A stretch of DNA of 64,000 nucleotides from SHVO01 sp041905525. GTDB lineage: Bacteria > Pseudomonadota > Alphaproteobacteria > Rhodospirillales > Rhodospirillaceae. The first letter of the stretch is position 1; every line of letters starts with the position of its first letter. The DNA lies in assembly GCA_041905525.1 (NCBI GenBank), contig JAYRKY010000005.1:145394-209393 (forward strand), written 5' to 3'. The notes under the pieces are model-generated. The model was not told where the DNA came from and searched no databases. It worked only from the letters and a program-made list of their open reading frames with translations. Position numbers and translations under genes: made by a program. This document shows positions 33,315 to 41,050 of the stretch, one piece after another.

Positions 33315-34129
33315 CGCTTCCCGAACACCGTTAGTCCTTGCGCGTCGCGATGCGTCAGTAGGGTGATGGCATTGGCCATCAACTCAGCATGCTCTTTTGA
33401 GGGGGCGGTATAGAACTTGAGTGCGCGCTCGGACATTCTCTTGCGGAAGTCGGCCTCGGCCGCCGGCGTGCGTTCCCGTTTCTGGGTCACGAACTCCATA
33501 TACTCCATGACATCCTCATGGACGATCGTCAGGAGTTCCTGATCGATCGCGAAGCCTTCTGATCGCAAAAGAAACCTGATCAATGTCGGTGAATAGACAT
33601 TGATGTGACCGTAGCTCAGGCAGTGCTCGTAGTTCTTATCTATGCCCGGCCGATAATCGAGCGGCACCTCGACGAGGTGGCGGGGCGCGACGCGGCGAAG
33701 TTCGCGCAGCAGCACGCGCTCGTATTCAACATGCTCCAACACGTGACACAATATCACCACGTCGAACGAGTCGTCCGGGTATGGAATTTCGTAACCGTTG
33801 AACCACGCCGCTCTGACGAGGCCCGGAATCCCGCGGCTCTCGATCGCGGCGATGCCGGAGCGGGAGATCTCCAGCGCGTGGAACTCCTCTCCAAAGCCCA
33901 TGCTTTGCAGGTGCTTGAGGACACTGCCTTCGCCGGCGCCAACTTCCAGGATTCGTTTCGGTTGAAATGCCGCGCGGTTGCAGACCTCGGCAAGATTCTT
34001 AGCTTTGAATTTTGCGCCCAGGTCACGCCACGCATTGGCGCCGTCATAGAATTCATCGTAGTCCGCGGTGACGGCGCTCTTGAGTGTGATTTCAGTTGTG
34101 TTGTGCGTCACGGCGGCCTCGGAAGACAT
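33311..34129 (-). CDS. Class I SAM-dependent methyltransferase
   Basis: A 272-residue Methyltransf_11-type protein. Motif I is KRILEVGAGEGSVLKHLQSMG (about 56-75), followed by FHALEISRSGIAAIE and the FDVVILCHVLEHVEYERVLLREL block (about 118-140), a typical small-molecule methyltransferase pattern. The gene is alone on the minus strand inside the glycan island. A role in sugar or lipid methylation is inferred from location only. Confidence 0.88.
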   Translation of the reverse strand: MSSEAAVTHNTTEITLKSAVTADYDEFYDGANAWRDLGAKFKAKNLAEVCNRAAFQPKRILEVGAGEGSVLKHLQSMGFGEEFHALEISRSGIAAIESRGIPGLVRAAWFNGYEIPYPDDSFDVVILCHVLEHVEYERVLLRELRRVAPRHLVEVPLDYRPGIDKNYEHCLSYGHINVYSPTLIRFLLRSEGFAIDQELLTIVHEDVMEYMEFVTQKRERTPAAEADFRKRMSERALKFYTAPSKEHAELMANAITLLTHRDAQGLTVFGKR

Positions 34130-34239
34130 CGGCGCATCGCCACTCCAGCCATGCAGAATAGGGCATAACCGCGCAGGGTATCTTTTTTATTAACTTTTCC
34201 GGCGTAGAACGGGACACTGCAGTTCGCATCTGTCTGGCT

Positions 34240-34899
34240 ATGATACTCTCATTGACCGAGAAGTTCCTGTTCATTCATGTTTACAAGGTTGCCGGCACGT
34301 CAATCGTGCAAGCCCTTGGCAAAACCGATTTCCGGCACACGCTGCGAAAGCTTCTTCCGAAGACGACATCCCTCTATTTGCGCTGCCTCGGAATCAATCC
34401 GCGTGCCCTGTGGATGCACGACCACGCCCTAGCGAAAGACGTGCGGGCGATGATGCGCATGAGCGTATTTGAGTCCCTGTTCAAAGTGGGATTCGTACGG
34501 AACCCGTGGGATCTTCAGGTCTCGTTGTACAACTACAATCTTAGAAACCCTAAGGCGCGTCATGCGGGCCGGGATCTGACGTCGTTCGAAAGCTTCATTA
34601 AGTCCGCTCCCGAAAACGAGTTCCCGCTGGGACAACAAAAGCGCTTTCTCTTCGATGATACTGGCGCGCAGCTGGTGGATTTCATCGGGCGATACGAAAC
34701 GCTGAATGACGACTTCCGCAAGGTTTGTTCCGCGATCGGGCTCGAGGACGCCGAATTGAAACATTGGAACGCGACCGAACACGCGCCGTGGCAGACGTAC
34801 TACACACCGGAGCTGTTCGAGATAGTGCGATTATACGCGCAGGCGGATATCGCGGCATTTGGATATGCTGACGATCCTGCGGCGTACGCGATCCACTAA
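34240..34899 (+). CDS. Sulfotransferase family protein
   Basis: A 219-residue cytosolic sulfotransferase. The 5'-phosphosulfate loop is HVYKVAGTSIVQAL at about 13-26, a variant of the HIPKTGGTS motif of the Sulfotransfer_2 family. The 3'-phosphate region is VGFVRNPWDLQVSLYNYN (about 84-101). It would transfer sulfate from PAPS to a carbohydrate or lipid hydroxyl. It lies 13 bp ahead of galE on the same strand. No PAPS synthesis gene is in the window. Confidence 0.87.
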   Translation: MILSLTEKFLFIHVYKVAGTSIVQALGKTDFRHTLRKLLPKTTSLYLRCLGINPRALWMHDHALAKDVRAMMRMSVFESLFKVGFVRNPWDLQVSLYNYNLRNPKARHAGRDLTSFESFIKSAPENEFPLGQQKRFLFDDTGAQLVDFIGRYETLNDDFRKVCSAIGLEDAELKHWNATEHAPWQTYYTPELFEIVRLYAQADIAAFGYADDPAAYAIH

Positions 34900-34912
34900 C
34901 TGAGCAGGGGCC

Positions 34913-35890
34913 ATGGCCACTATCCTCGTCACCGGCGGTGCGGGTTATGTCGGTAGCCACGCCTGTAAGGCGCTTGCCCGCGCCGGGCACTGTCCGGTCA
35001 CATACGATAGCCTGATTCGCGGACACCGCGAGCTCGTGAAGTGGGGCCCGTTCGAGCAGGGAGATATTCACGATCATGAACGCTTGCGCGCGGTTCTAAA
35101 GGCCTATGAACCCGCCGCAGTCATGCACTTTGCCTCGTTCATTTTCGTCAATGAGTCGGTGGCACAGCCGGAACTCTATGAGCGAAATATCGTGGACGGC
35201 ACGCAGACGCTCGTCGGCGCCATGGCGGAGGCCGGCGTCCGTACGCTGGTGGTGTCAAGTTCAGCCGCCGTGTACGGGATACCCGCGGGCTCGCCGATCA
35301 CCGAGCGCGCGCCGTGCAATCCCGTAAATCCGTATGGCGCCGCCAAGCTCAAGATGGAGCGCCTGCTGGCGCACGCGCAGCAACAGCATGGACTCGATTG
35401 GGTGGCGCTTCGCTACTTTAACGCGGCCGGCGCCGACCCGGACGGGGAGACCGGCGAGTGGCATGAACCTGAGAATCATCTCATTCCGCTTGTCTTGGAC
35501 GCGGCGTTGGGAACGCGCGCGAATATCACGATCAATGGGACCGACTATGCGACACCGGACGGGACCTGCGTGCGCGACTATATCCACGTCTCCGATCTTG
35601 CCGACGCTCACCTCCTGGCCTGGCGCCACGCCTTAGGAAACGGTGGTGGAACGGCATTCAATCTCGGGACTGGGCGCGGCGCATCCGTGCGCGAGGTGGT
35701 CGATACGGTTCGAGAGGTCACCGGCAGGCGGATCGAAGTCACATATGGCGCGCGCCGGGAAGGTGATCCTCCCGCGCTGGTGGCGGATCCGACGCTCGCG
35801 CAAAATGTCTTGGGGTGGTGTCCGCGCCGATCCGATCTTGCTTCGCAGGTCTCCGATGCGTGGCGCTGGCATCTGAGTTTGCGAAAATAG
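34913..35890 (+). CDS. galE: UDP-glucose 4-epimerase
   Basis: A 325-residue extended short-chain dehydrogenase that interconverts UDP-glucose and UDP-galactose. The NAD fold is TGGAGYVGSHACKAL (7-21), the catalytic pair is Ser-SSAAVY and YGAAK (about 117-145), and the RYFNAAGADPDGETGEWHEPENHLIP and DYIHVSDLADAH blocks are diagnostic. It probably supplies UDP-galactose to the glycosyltransferases of this island. It ends at a strong bidirectional terminator. Confidence 0.95.
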   Translation: MATILVTGGAGYVGSHACKALARAGHCPVTYDSLIRGHRELVKWGPFEQGDIHDHERLRAVLKAYEPAAVMHFASFIFVNESVAQPELYERNIVDGTQTLVGAMAEAGVRTLVVSSSAAVYGIPAGSPITERAPCNPVNPYGAAKLKMERLLAHAQQQHGLDWVALRYFNAAGADPDGETGEWHEPENHLIPLVLDAALGTRANITINGTDYATPDGTCVRDYIHVSDLADAHLLAWRHALGNGGGTAFNLGTGRGASVREVVDTVREVTGRRIEVTYGARREGDPPALVADPTLAQNVLGWCPRRSDLASQVSDAWRWHLSLRK

Positions 35891-35891
35891 A

Positions 35892-35918
35892 AAAGCCCGC
35901 GGGTGCACCGCGGGCTTT
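35892..35918. terminator. Bidirectional terminator between galE and peroxiredoxin
   Basis: Perfect 11-bp arms AAAGCCCGCGG and CCGCGGGCTTT with a GTGCA loop. A T-rich tail lies on each side, consistent with termination of both convergent genes. Confidence 0.9.
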
Positions 35919-35935
35919 CTTGGATCCGGCCGAGC

Positions 35936-36412
35936 CTAAAGGCTGCAGGTCGCTTCGGCGCTCGAGAGATTGTAGCCGCTCTCGTCAATGTTCAGCTTTT
36001 CCACGACACCGTCGTTCACGATCATCGAGAAACGCTTGCTGCGCGTGCCGAGACCGAATTTGGAGGCATCGAGTTCAAGCCCGATGGCTTTCGTGAATTC
36101 GCCGTTGCCGTCGGCCAGCATGAGTACCTTCTCGCCGACGCCCTGATCTTTGCCCCACGCGTTCATGACGAACGCGTCGTTGACCGCCATGCAGGCGATG
36201 GTGTCGACGCCTTGGGCTTTGATTTTGTCGTAGTTGGAAACATAGCTGGGCAGGTGCTGCTTCGAGCAGGTCGGGGTGTAGGCCCCGGGGACGGCGAAGA
36301 ACACGACCTTTTTGCCCTTGAAGATTTCGTCGGTCGAAACTTCCTTGGGGCCTTCAGGTCCCATCGTGCGGAACGTGCCCGCCGGCAGCTTGTCGCCTTG
36401 TTTGATCGCCAT
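35936..36412 (-). CDS. Peroxiredoxin, Prx5 type
   Basis: A 158-residue thiol peroxidase that reduces hydrogen and organic peroxides. The peroxidatic site is VPGAYTPTCSKQHLPSY (Cys49), and GLGTRSKRFSMIV matches the Prx5 pattern. Cys156, two residues from the C-terminus (EATCSL), is a candidate resolving cysteine. No signal peptide is present, so it is cytosolic. It converges on galE across the shared terminator and is divergent from the gene at 36527. Confidence 0.93.
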   Translation of the reverse strand: MAIKQGDKLPAGTFRTMGPEGPKEVSTDEIFKGKKVVFFAVPGAYTPTCSKQHLPSYVSNYDKIKAQGVDTIACMAVNDAFVMNAWGKDQGVGEKVLMLADGNGEFTKAIGLELDASKFGLGTRSKRFSMIVNDGVVEKLNIDESGYNLSSAEATCSL

Positions 36413-36526
36413 GGTGTCCTCTGATGTCTCTAGGAGTTATAACGAGAATGCCGCGAGAGCCGCGGATGCCCTAATCTAAGGGGGCGTGGCTCGTTTTCCA
36501 ATTGCGTTCATGGCGTCAAGGTTGGC

Positions 36527-37186
36527 ATGGAAACCCTCGATCAAATCCCCGATTTTTATGCTCATGGCAGGACCATCGCGTCACAGACGCCGCTTTGGGC
36601 CGATGGCACGCCTGTCCCTTGGATGACCTATCCGGCCATTTGTTATCTCAACCAATTGGATTTCTCGGACAAACAGGTCTTCGAATACGGCTGCGGCGCG
36701 TCGACCCACTACTGGTCACGCCGGGCGAAGCAGGTCTACGCGGTGGAGCATGACCAGCCATGGTTCGAGCGCGCGAGGGCCGTGCCCTTGCCAAATGCTG
36801 AAATAACTCTTGCGAGCGGAATGGAATACGTGCGGGCGGTCGCGCGCAACGCGCCGCATGACGTCATTGTCGTCGACGGACGCTGGCGTGCCGAATGCAC
36901 GATGACGTGCACGGGGTTCCTGGCCCCGGGAGGCCTCATCATCCTCGACAACTCCGAGCGCTACCCGTTGCTGACCGACTTTCTGCGTCAGAAGGGTTTT
37001 ATCCAGGTGGATATGATCGGGTACGGTCCGCAGAACAAGTACATCTGGTGTACCTCGCTTTTTCTCTCGCGCGACTTCGCCTTTGCACCTGCCAAAAGCG
37101 CACAACCGCACATGGGGCCGGGCATGCACGACGCGCTTGAAGCCAAGCCGGAGCACGCCGCCGGCAATAAGCCGTCGCTCTTCTAA
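36527..37186 (+). CDS. Putative SAM-dependent methyltransferase
   Basis: A 219-residue protein with a Rossmann-like core: VFEYGCGASTHYWSRRAKQVYAVEHD resembles methyltransferase motifs I and II (about 48-75), and DVIVVDGRWRAEC plus GGLIILDNSERYP match later strands. The last 40 residues are low complexity. It is separated from the convergent FkbM gene by only seven bases. It is probably part of the glycan methylation set, with substrate unknown. The ATG lacks an obvious ribosome site. Confidence 0.75.
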   Translation: METLDQIPDFYAHGRTIASQTPLWADGTPVPWMTYPAICYLNQLDFSDKQVFEYGCGASTHYWSRRAKQVYAVEHDQPWFERARAVPLPNAEITLASGMEYVRAVARNAPHDVIVVDGRWRAECTMTCTGFLAPGGLIILDNSERYPLLTDFLRQKGFIQVDMIGYGPQNKYIWCTSLFLSRDFAFAPAKSAQPHMGPGMHDALEAKPEHAAGNKPSLF

Positions 37187-37193
37187 CGTGCGA

Positions 37194-37832
37194 TTAAGCG
37201 CGGACTTTATAGAGAATGTCGTGGTGCGACAGTTTCTCGACGCGATCGTAATACGGCGCGAGATAGGCATCCATCGCCGGCTCGTCGCGTACTTCGATCA
37301 GAAGCCATGTCGGGCGATGGCGCGTCCAATCGATGCCTTGTAACGCCGGAATTTCAAAGCCTTCGATGTCCAGCGACAAGACGTCGACATGGGTGATTCT
37401 ATGTTTGTCGAGGACGGAGCTGATGGTCGTCCCGCGCGCTTGAAAATTCTCGATCTTCTCGCCGCGCAGATGCTGGATTCCCTTGATGACGTGATCGTCT
37501 TCCCAGGCCCGCGTTTCCGCGGAGTTGCGGGTCACGGTCATGAGATTGCAATATGTGAGCGTCATGATCTCGCCCTTGCGCTCGGGTGGCACTAACGCGC
37601 CCCATTCGACAAGAGCATCGGGCCGATTCACCACGCATTCAAAGAAACGCTTTGGGATCGGTTCGACCAAGACCGATCGCCAGCCCCTGTAGCGCTCGAA
37701 ATAAAGACTATTGCTCTGATTCACGCCGTCATTGGCGCCGGCCTCAAAAATCACACCGCCGTCGAAGTCGACGAAGCGTTCGAGTTTCCGGTCGAGTTCG
37801 TTGAGACTGAAGTATTGACGGGGCGAGTTCAT
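37194..37832 (-). CDS. FkbM-family methyltransferase
   Basis: A 212-residue short FkbM enzyme. Motif I is VIFEAGANDGVNQSNSLYFE (about 27-46), followed by the typical SVLVEPIPKRFFEC block and VDVLSLDIEGFEIPALQGIDW (about 149-168). It is the third FkbM gene of the island and closes its right edge before hspQ. The neighbouring non-glycan genes suggest the island boundary lies at about 37.85 kb. Confidence 0.9.
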   Translation of the reverse strand: MNSPRQYFSLNELDRKLERFVDFDGGVIFEAGANDGVNQSNSLYFERYRGWRSVLVEPIPKRFFECVVNRPDALVEWGALVPPERKGEIMTLTYCNLMTVTRNSAETRAWEDDHVIKGIQHLRGEKIENFQARGTTISSVLDKHRITHVDVLSLDIEGFEIPALQGIDWTRHRPTWLLIEVRDEPAMDAYLAPYYDRVEKLSHHDILYKVRA

Positions 37833-37909
37833 CGGCGGGCGGTTGTGTGCGAATGCGACACCCTACGCACACTTGCGCCAATCGCCAACGTATTTGGCGC
37901 GGATGTGCA

Positions 37910-38239
37910 TCAATTCGCGTAGTTCGGCCGCATCACATAGTGGCTGCCGCGGAATTCGCCGAAGTAGGAGCCGACTTCGGGGTGCTGAACCGGCTCCCCG
38001 GACTCGTCGGCCAACAGGTTCTGCTGGGACACGTAGGCCACATAGTGGGTCTGCGCGTTTTCGGCCAACAGGTGATAAAACGGCTGGTCTTTCTGCGGAC
38101 GCACGTCCTCGGGGATGGATTGCCACCACTCCTCGGTATTCGAGAACTGCGGATCGACGTCGAAGATCACACCGCGAAACGGAAAGAGCCGGTGCCTCAC
38201 CACTTGGCCGATCTTGAACTTCGCTTCTCTGGATTCCAT
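37910..38239 (-). CDS. hspQ: Heat shock protein HspQ (YccV family)
   Basis: A 109-residue protein of the HspQ/hemimethylated-DNA-binding fold. FKIGQVVRHRLFPFRGVIFDVDPQFSNTEEWW and FYHLLAENAQTHYVAYVSQQNL are canonical. In E. coli it is a Lon specificity factor and also binds hemimethylated DNA. The ATG at 38239 gives the family length, and a longer in-frame extension to 38398 is not family-like. It is divergent from the PAS kinase, with 227 bp of shared upstream DNA. Confidence 0.93.
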   Translation of the reverse strand: MESREAKFKIGQVVRHRLFPFRGVIFDVDPQFSNTEEWWQSIPEDVRPQKDQPFYHLLAENAQTHYVAYVSQQNLLADESGEPVQHPEVGSYFGEFRGSHYVMRPNYAN

Positions 38240-38466
38240 GACGCCCGCCGGTCTTTCCCCGGCCTCCTGAAGTAAGAGGCTTAGCATAAGAATCCCCATG
38301 CCCGTGGTCCAGTCCGCGCGGGTAAGTATTTGTGAAAAAAGGCGAAATAACTCCAGCCGGAACTTTCGTCCGACGGGGCGTCGAGGCGTCTTTTCCATTT
38401 GTGCTGCATAGAGCCCGCGGGCTGATCCGGATAGTATGGCCCCGGGGAGAGGTGGGGGATGAAGAC

Positions 38467-40155
38467 ATGAGTGCGGCGAACCTGAGGAGGGACCGGCCGC
38501 CCGTCGCGGTGACGTGGGGCGCCGCTGGGGCGCTCGTCGCGTCCATAGGCGCGGCGCTCGTTGCCGACCATTACGGCCATCACTTCACCGCCCAGATTCT
38601 CCTCGTGGCGGTCGCGGCGTTCGGCGGCGCGCTGTTCGGCGCTTATCAGCTTCTCGCCCCGCGCCATCCACGCACCCGCCCGGACCCAAGCAGCAACCTT
38701 CGCGTACCCACCGCCACCGAGCTTCATGCGATGGCCGGCATCGCGTGCTGGGAGTATGACGTTCGCAGTGAAACCTTTGTTTGGAACGAGGGCATGTATG
38801 CCCTGTATGGCGTCAACCCGGGCGTGTTCGTGCCAACCAAGCGGTCGATGCTCGATTTCGTCGCGCCTCAGGACATCCAGCGGGTCCTCGATACATGGAC
38901 CAAGAAAAACGAAAGCCCCCCCGCCGGTACGATCGAATGTCGCATCGTCCGCAAAGATGGTGACCAGCGCCTCGTGCGGTTTTCGTGGCATGCCGTCGAC
39001 CTTCAAGGAGCCAACCCAAAGGTTTTCGGTCTTGCGCAGGACGTCACCACCCTGCGCGGCCGCGCTGAGGATCTCCAACTCCGCGGCATGGTGGAGTGTT
39101 CCGCCGATTATATCTGGGAGCACAGCGCCGGCGTGGCGCTTGGTGAAGGCTTTCGACTTGAGACTTTCGGGTCGGAGGCGAGCGGGCCGAACAAGCCAAT
39201 TCTTGATGCGTCGAGCGGCCATGATTTTGCGGCCCTGGAGCAGGCTTTCGCGCAACGCGCCAAATTTCGTGACATTCTCGTTCCCGTTATCGACGGGCGA
39301 GGTGAGACCCGCTGGGTCAATCTGAGCGGTCACCCGCAGTATGATAGTGCCGGTGAATACTACGGTTACCGCGGTGTCGGGGCGGATGTCACCGACCAGA
39401 TGCGCGAGCGCCATTTGGAGGAAGGCCGTCGCCAGGCGGGCGCGATGGGCCGCCTCGCGAGCGGTCTGGCGCATGAAATCAACAATCTTCTGCAGCCGAT
39501 CCTTATCTACTCCGCCTGCGGCGCGGAGGAAGCGAAGGAAAATGAGCAGCAGAAACTATACTTCACGCGCATCGCGCGCGCTGCGGAGCGGGCGAGTTTC
39601 ATTGTCAGGAATGTGCTGCCTTTCGCGCGCCAAACGCCTCCGTCCCGGGAAGAGATCAACGTCCTAGCGATCGTGCGCGAAACCGCCGATCTCATGAGTG
39701 GAGCAATTGGCGCGCGTACACAGATCGAGATCTCGGCCGCGGACAATTCCTCTATCGTGCGCGCGGAACGCACAGGACTTGCTCAAATCATTACGAATCT
39801 CATCGCGAACGCCGCCGATGTGATGACCGATGGCGGGCGCATCAGCGTGCGGATCGATCAAGTCGGTGTCGCTGGCGAAGCGACTAAGCTGGCGGATGTG
39901 CCCCCGGGCACCTACTGCCGGATTATCGTGGAAGACACCGGCCCCGGGATTCCGCCCGATCTCATCGGAAAGGTATTTGAGCCGTTCTTCACCACGAAGC
40001 CTCAAGGAAAGGGCACGGGCCTCGGTCTCGCTGTGGTGTCCGGCATCGCAAAAAGTTGGGGCGGGGGCGTCGCGGTGGAGAGCGTGCCGGGCCGCGGGTC
40101 GCGATTCACGGTTTATTTGCCGGCCACGGAGCGCGAACTCCTGGCCGCGCAGTAA
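38467..40155 (+). CDS. Membrane PAS histidine kinase
   Basis: A 562-residue sensor kinase. Two N-terminal membrane helices (about 15-55) precede a PAS domain (about 80-195) and a second PAS-like region (about 200-320). The phosphorylated His is 336 in GLAHEINNLLQPI. The ATPase domain has NAADVMTDGG, DTGPGIPP and GKGTGLGLAVVSGIAKSWGG. No receiver is fused. It shares the unusual AHEINNLLQPI and SWGG/GWGG motifs with the kinase at 41051, so the two are paralogues. It probably feeds the separate receiver at 42982, an inference. Confidence 0.9.
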   Translation: MSAANLRRDRPPVAVTWGAAGALVASIGAALVADHYGHHFTAQILLVAVAAFGGALFGAYQLLAPRHPRTRPDPSSNLRVPTATELHAMAGIACWEYDVRSETFVWNEGMYALYGVNPGVFVPTKRSMLDFVAPQDIQRVLDTWTKKNESPPAGTIECRIVRKDGDQRLVRFSWHAVDLQGANPKVFGLAQDVTTLRGRAEDLQLRGMVECSADYIWEHSAGVALGEGFRLETFGSEASGPNKPILDASSGHDFAALEQAFAQRAKFRDILVPVIDGRGETRWVNLSGHPQYDSAGEYYGYRGVGADVTDQMRERHLEEGRRQAGAMGRLASGLAHEINNLLQPILIYSACGAEEAKENEQQKLYFTRIARAAERASFIVRNVLPFARQTPPSREEINVLAIVRETADLMSGAIGARTQIEISAADNSSIVRAERTGLAQIITNLIANAADVMTDGGRISVRIDQVGVAGEATKLADVPPGTYCRIIVEDTGPGIPPDLIGKVFEPFFTTKPQGKGTGLGLAVVSGIAKSWGGGVAVESVPGRGSRFTVYLPATERELLAAQ

Positions 40156-40229
40156 CACGGAAATTCAATTCAACTTTCCGCCGATACCTTCTAGTGTTGC
40201 GCGTTCCAATTGTCCGTCCCGAGCCCGCT

Positions 40230-40595
40230 ATGCTGGAATTGAAGCCCGAGCGCGAACGCAACATCATCTTCTTTCGCGCCGTCGGTACCCTCACCGAGGC
40301 GGATTATGTCGAAGTGTTTTCGCCGTCCATGACGTCCCTGCTGGGCGAAAATCCGAAGTTCCGGCTCTACTGCGATCTCAGCCGCTTGCTCGATTTCGAC
40401 GAGAGTTCTCAATGGGAGACGGGGGCCATCCTGGCATCCAACGCCCATCGCTGCGAACGGGCCGCCATTGTTGGAGGACCCTCGTGGGCCGGGCTCGCCC
40501 TCCTGCTTCGCGATTCGCTGCCGCCGGCGAATTACGAGTTCTTTACTGACGGCAATCAGACGCGCGCACTCGCTTGGATTCGGGCCGCGCTCTAG
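40230..40595 (+). CDS. SpoIIAA-like (STAS-type) protein
   Basis: A 121-residue cytosolic protein of the SpoIIAA-like/DUF3478 type. The layout is ERNIIFFRAVGTLTEADYVEVF, a FRLYCDLSRLLDFD strand-turn and SWAGLALLLRDSLPPANYEFF, as in this carotenoid/lipid-binding-like STAS fold. There is no anti-sigma partner next to it. The ATG at 40230 is chosen since the sequence before it overlaps the preceding kinase. It sits between two PAS kinases, so participation in the same signalling is possible. Confidence 0.75.
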   Translation: MLELKPERERNIIFFRAVGTLTEADYVEVFSPSMTSLLGENPKFRLYCDLSRLLDFDESSQWETGAILASNAHRCERAAIVGGPSWAGLALLLRDSLPPANYEFFTDGNQTRALAWIRAAL

Positions 40596-40671
40596 GCGTA
40601 TATCCTGATAGTTGCATAATCGTTGCGGGTCGCACGCGTTACTCTTCGTCGCGCCTAGCCCTGATATACGC
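40596..40671. repeat. Inverted repeat in the 40.6-40.8 kb intergenic gap
   Basis: Arms GCGTATATC (40596-40604) and GATATACGC (40663-40671) are perfect 9-bp complements, 58 bp apart, starting right after the upstream stop codon. They could be paired operators or a long stem-loop. The 181-bp gap to 40777 has no gene. Confidence 0.4.
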
Positions 40672-40776
40672 GTATCCCCGAATTGTCCGTCTCTGCCGGG
40701 AGGCATATAACAATCATCAATGGAATCTGCTGTATGCCACCTGTGTGGCTGGGCGATTGCAGGATGGGGACGAGGC

Positions 40777-41034
40777 ATGGGTGAGCAAGAAAAGACGGTC
40801 GACATCATCGTGATGCGCGCCGCCGCGGAGATCCGTAAAGCAGCGACGCTCGATAAGAAGCGCGCAACCGAACTCACCGGGGTCGCCGATTACCTCGAAA
40901 GTATCGTCTACGAAAAAGAACTCGGATACGGAGAGCCTCTTTTTCCGGAGGCCGCCGAACCGCCGCCGGAAACCCTGGCCGACGACGAAATCAAAAAAAT
41001 GATGAAACCCTTCAAGGTCCGGCTGACCCGGTAG
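40777..41034 (+). CDS. Small hypothetical protein upstream of PAS kinase
   Basis: An 85-residue acidic helical protein (MGEQEKTVDIIVMRAAAEIRK...) with no signal or membrane segment. An upstream in-frame ATG at 40720 would add a Cys/Trp-rich leader that looks non-coding, so I prefer 40777, which follows GGGGACGAGGC. It ends 16 bp before the kinase gene and is likely cotranscribed with it. I do not recognise a family. Confidence 0.65.
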   Translation: MGEQEKTVDIIVMRAAAEIRKAATLDKKRATELTGVADYLESIVYEKELGYGEPLFPEAAEPPPETLADDEIKKMMKPFKVRLTR

Positions 41035-41050
41035 CGGGCGCGACGCCGGC

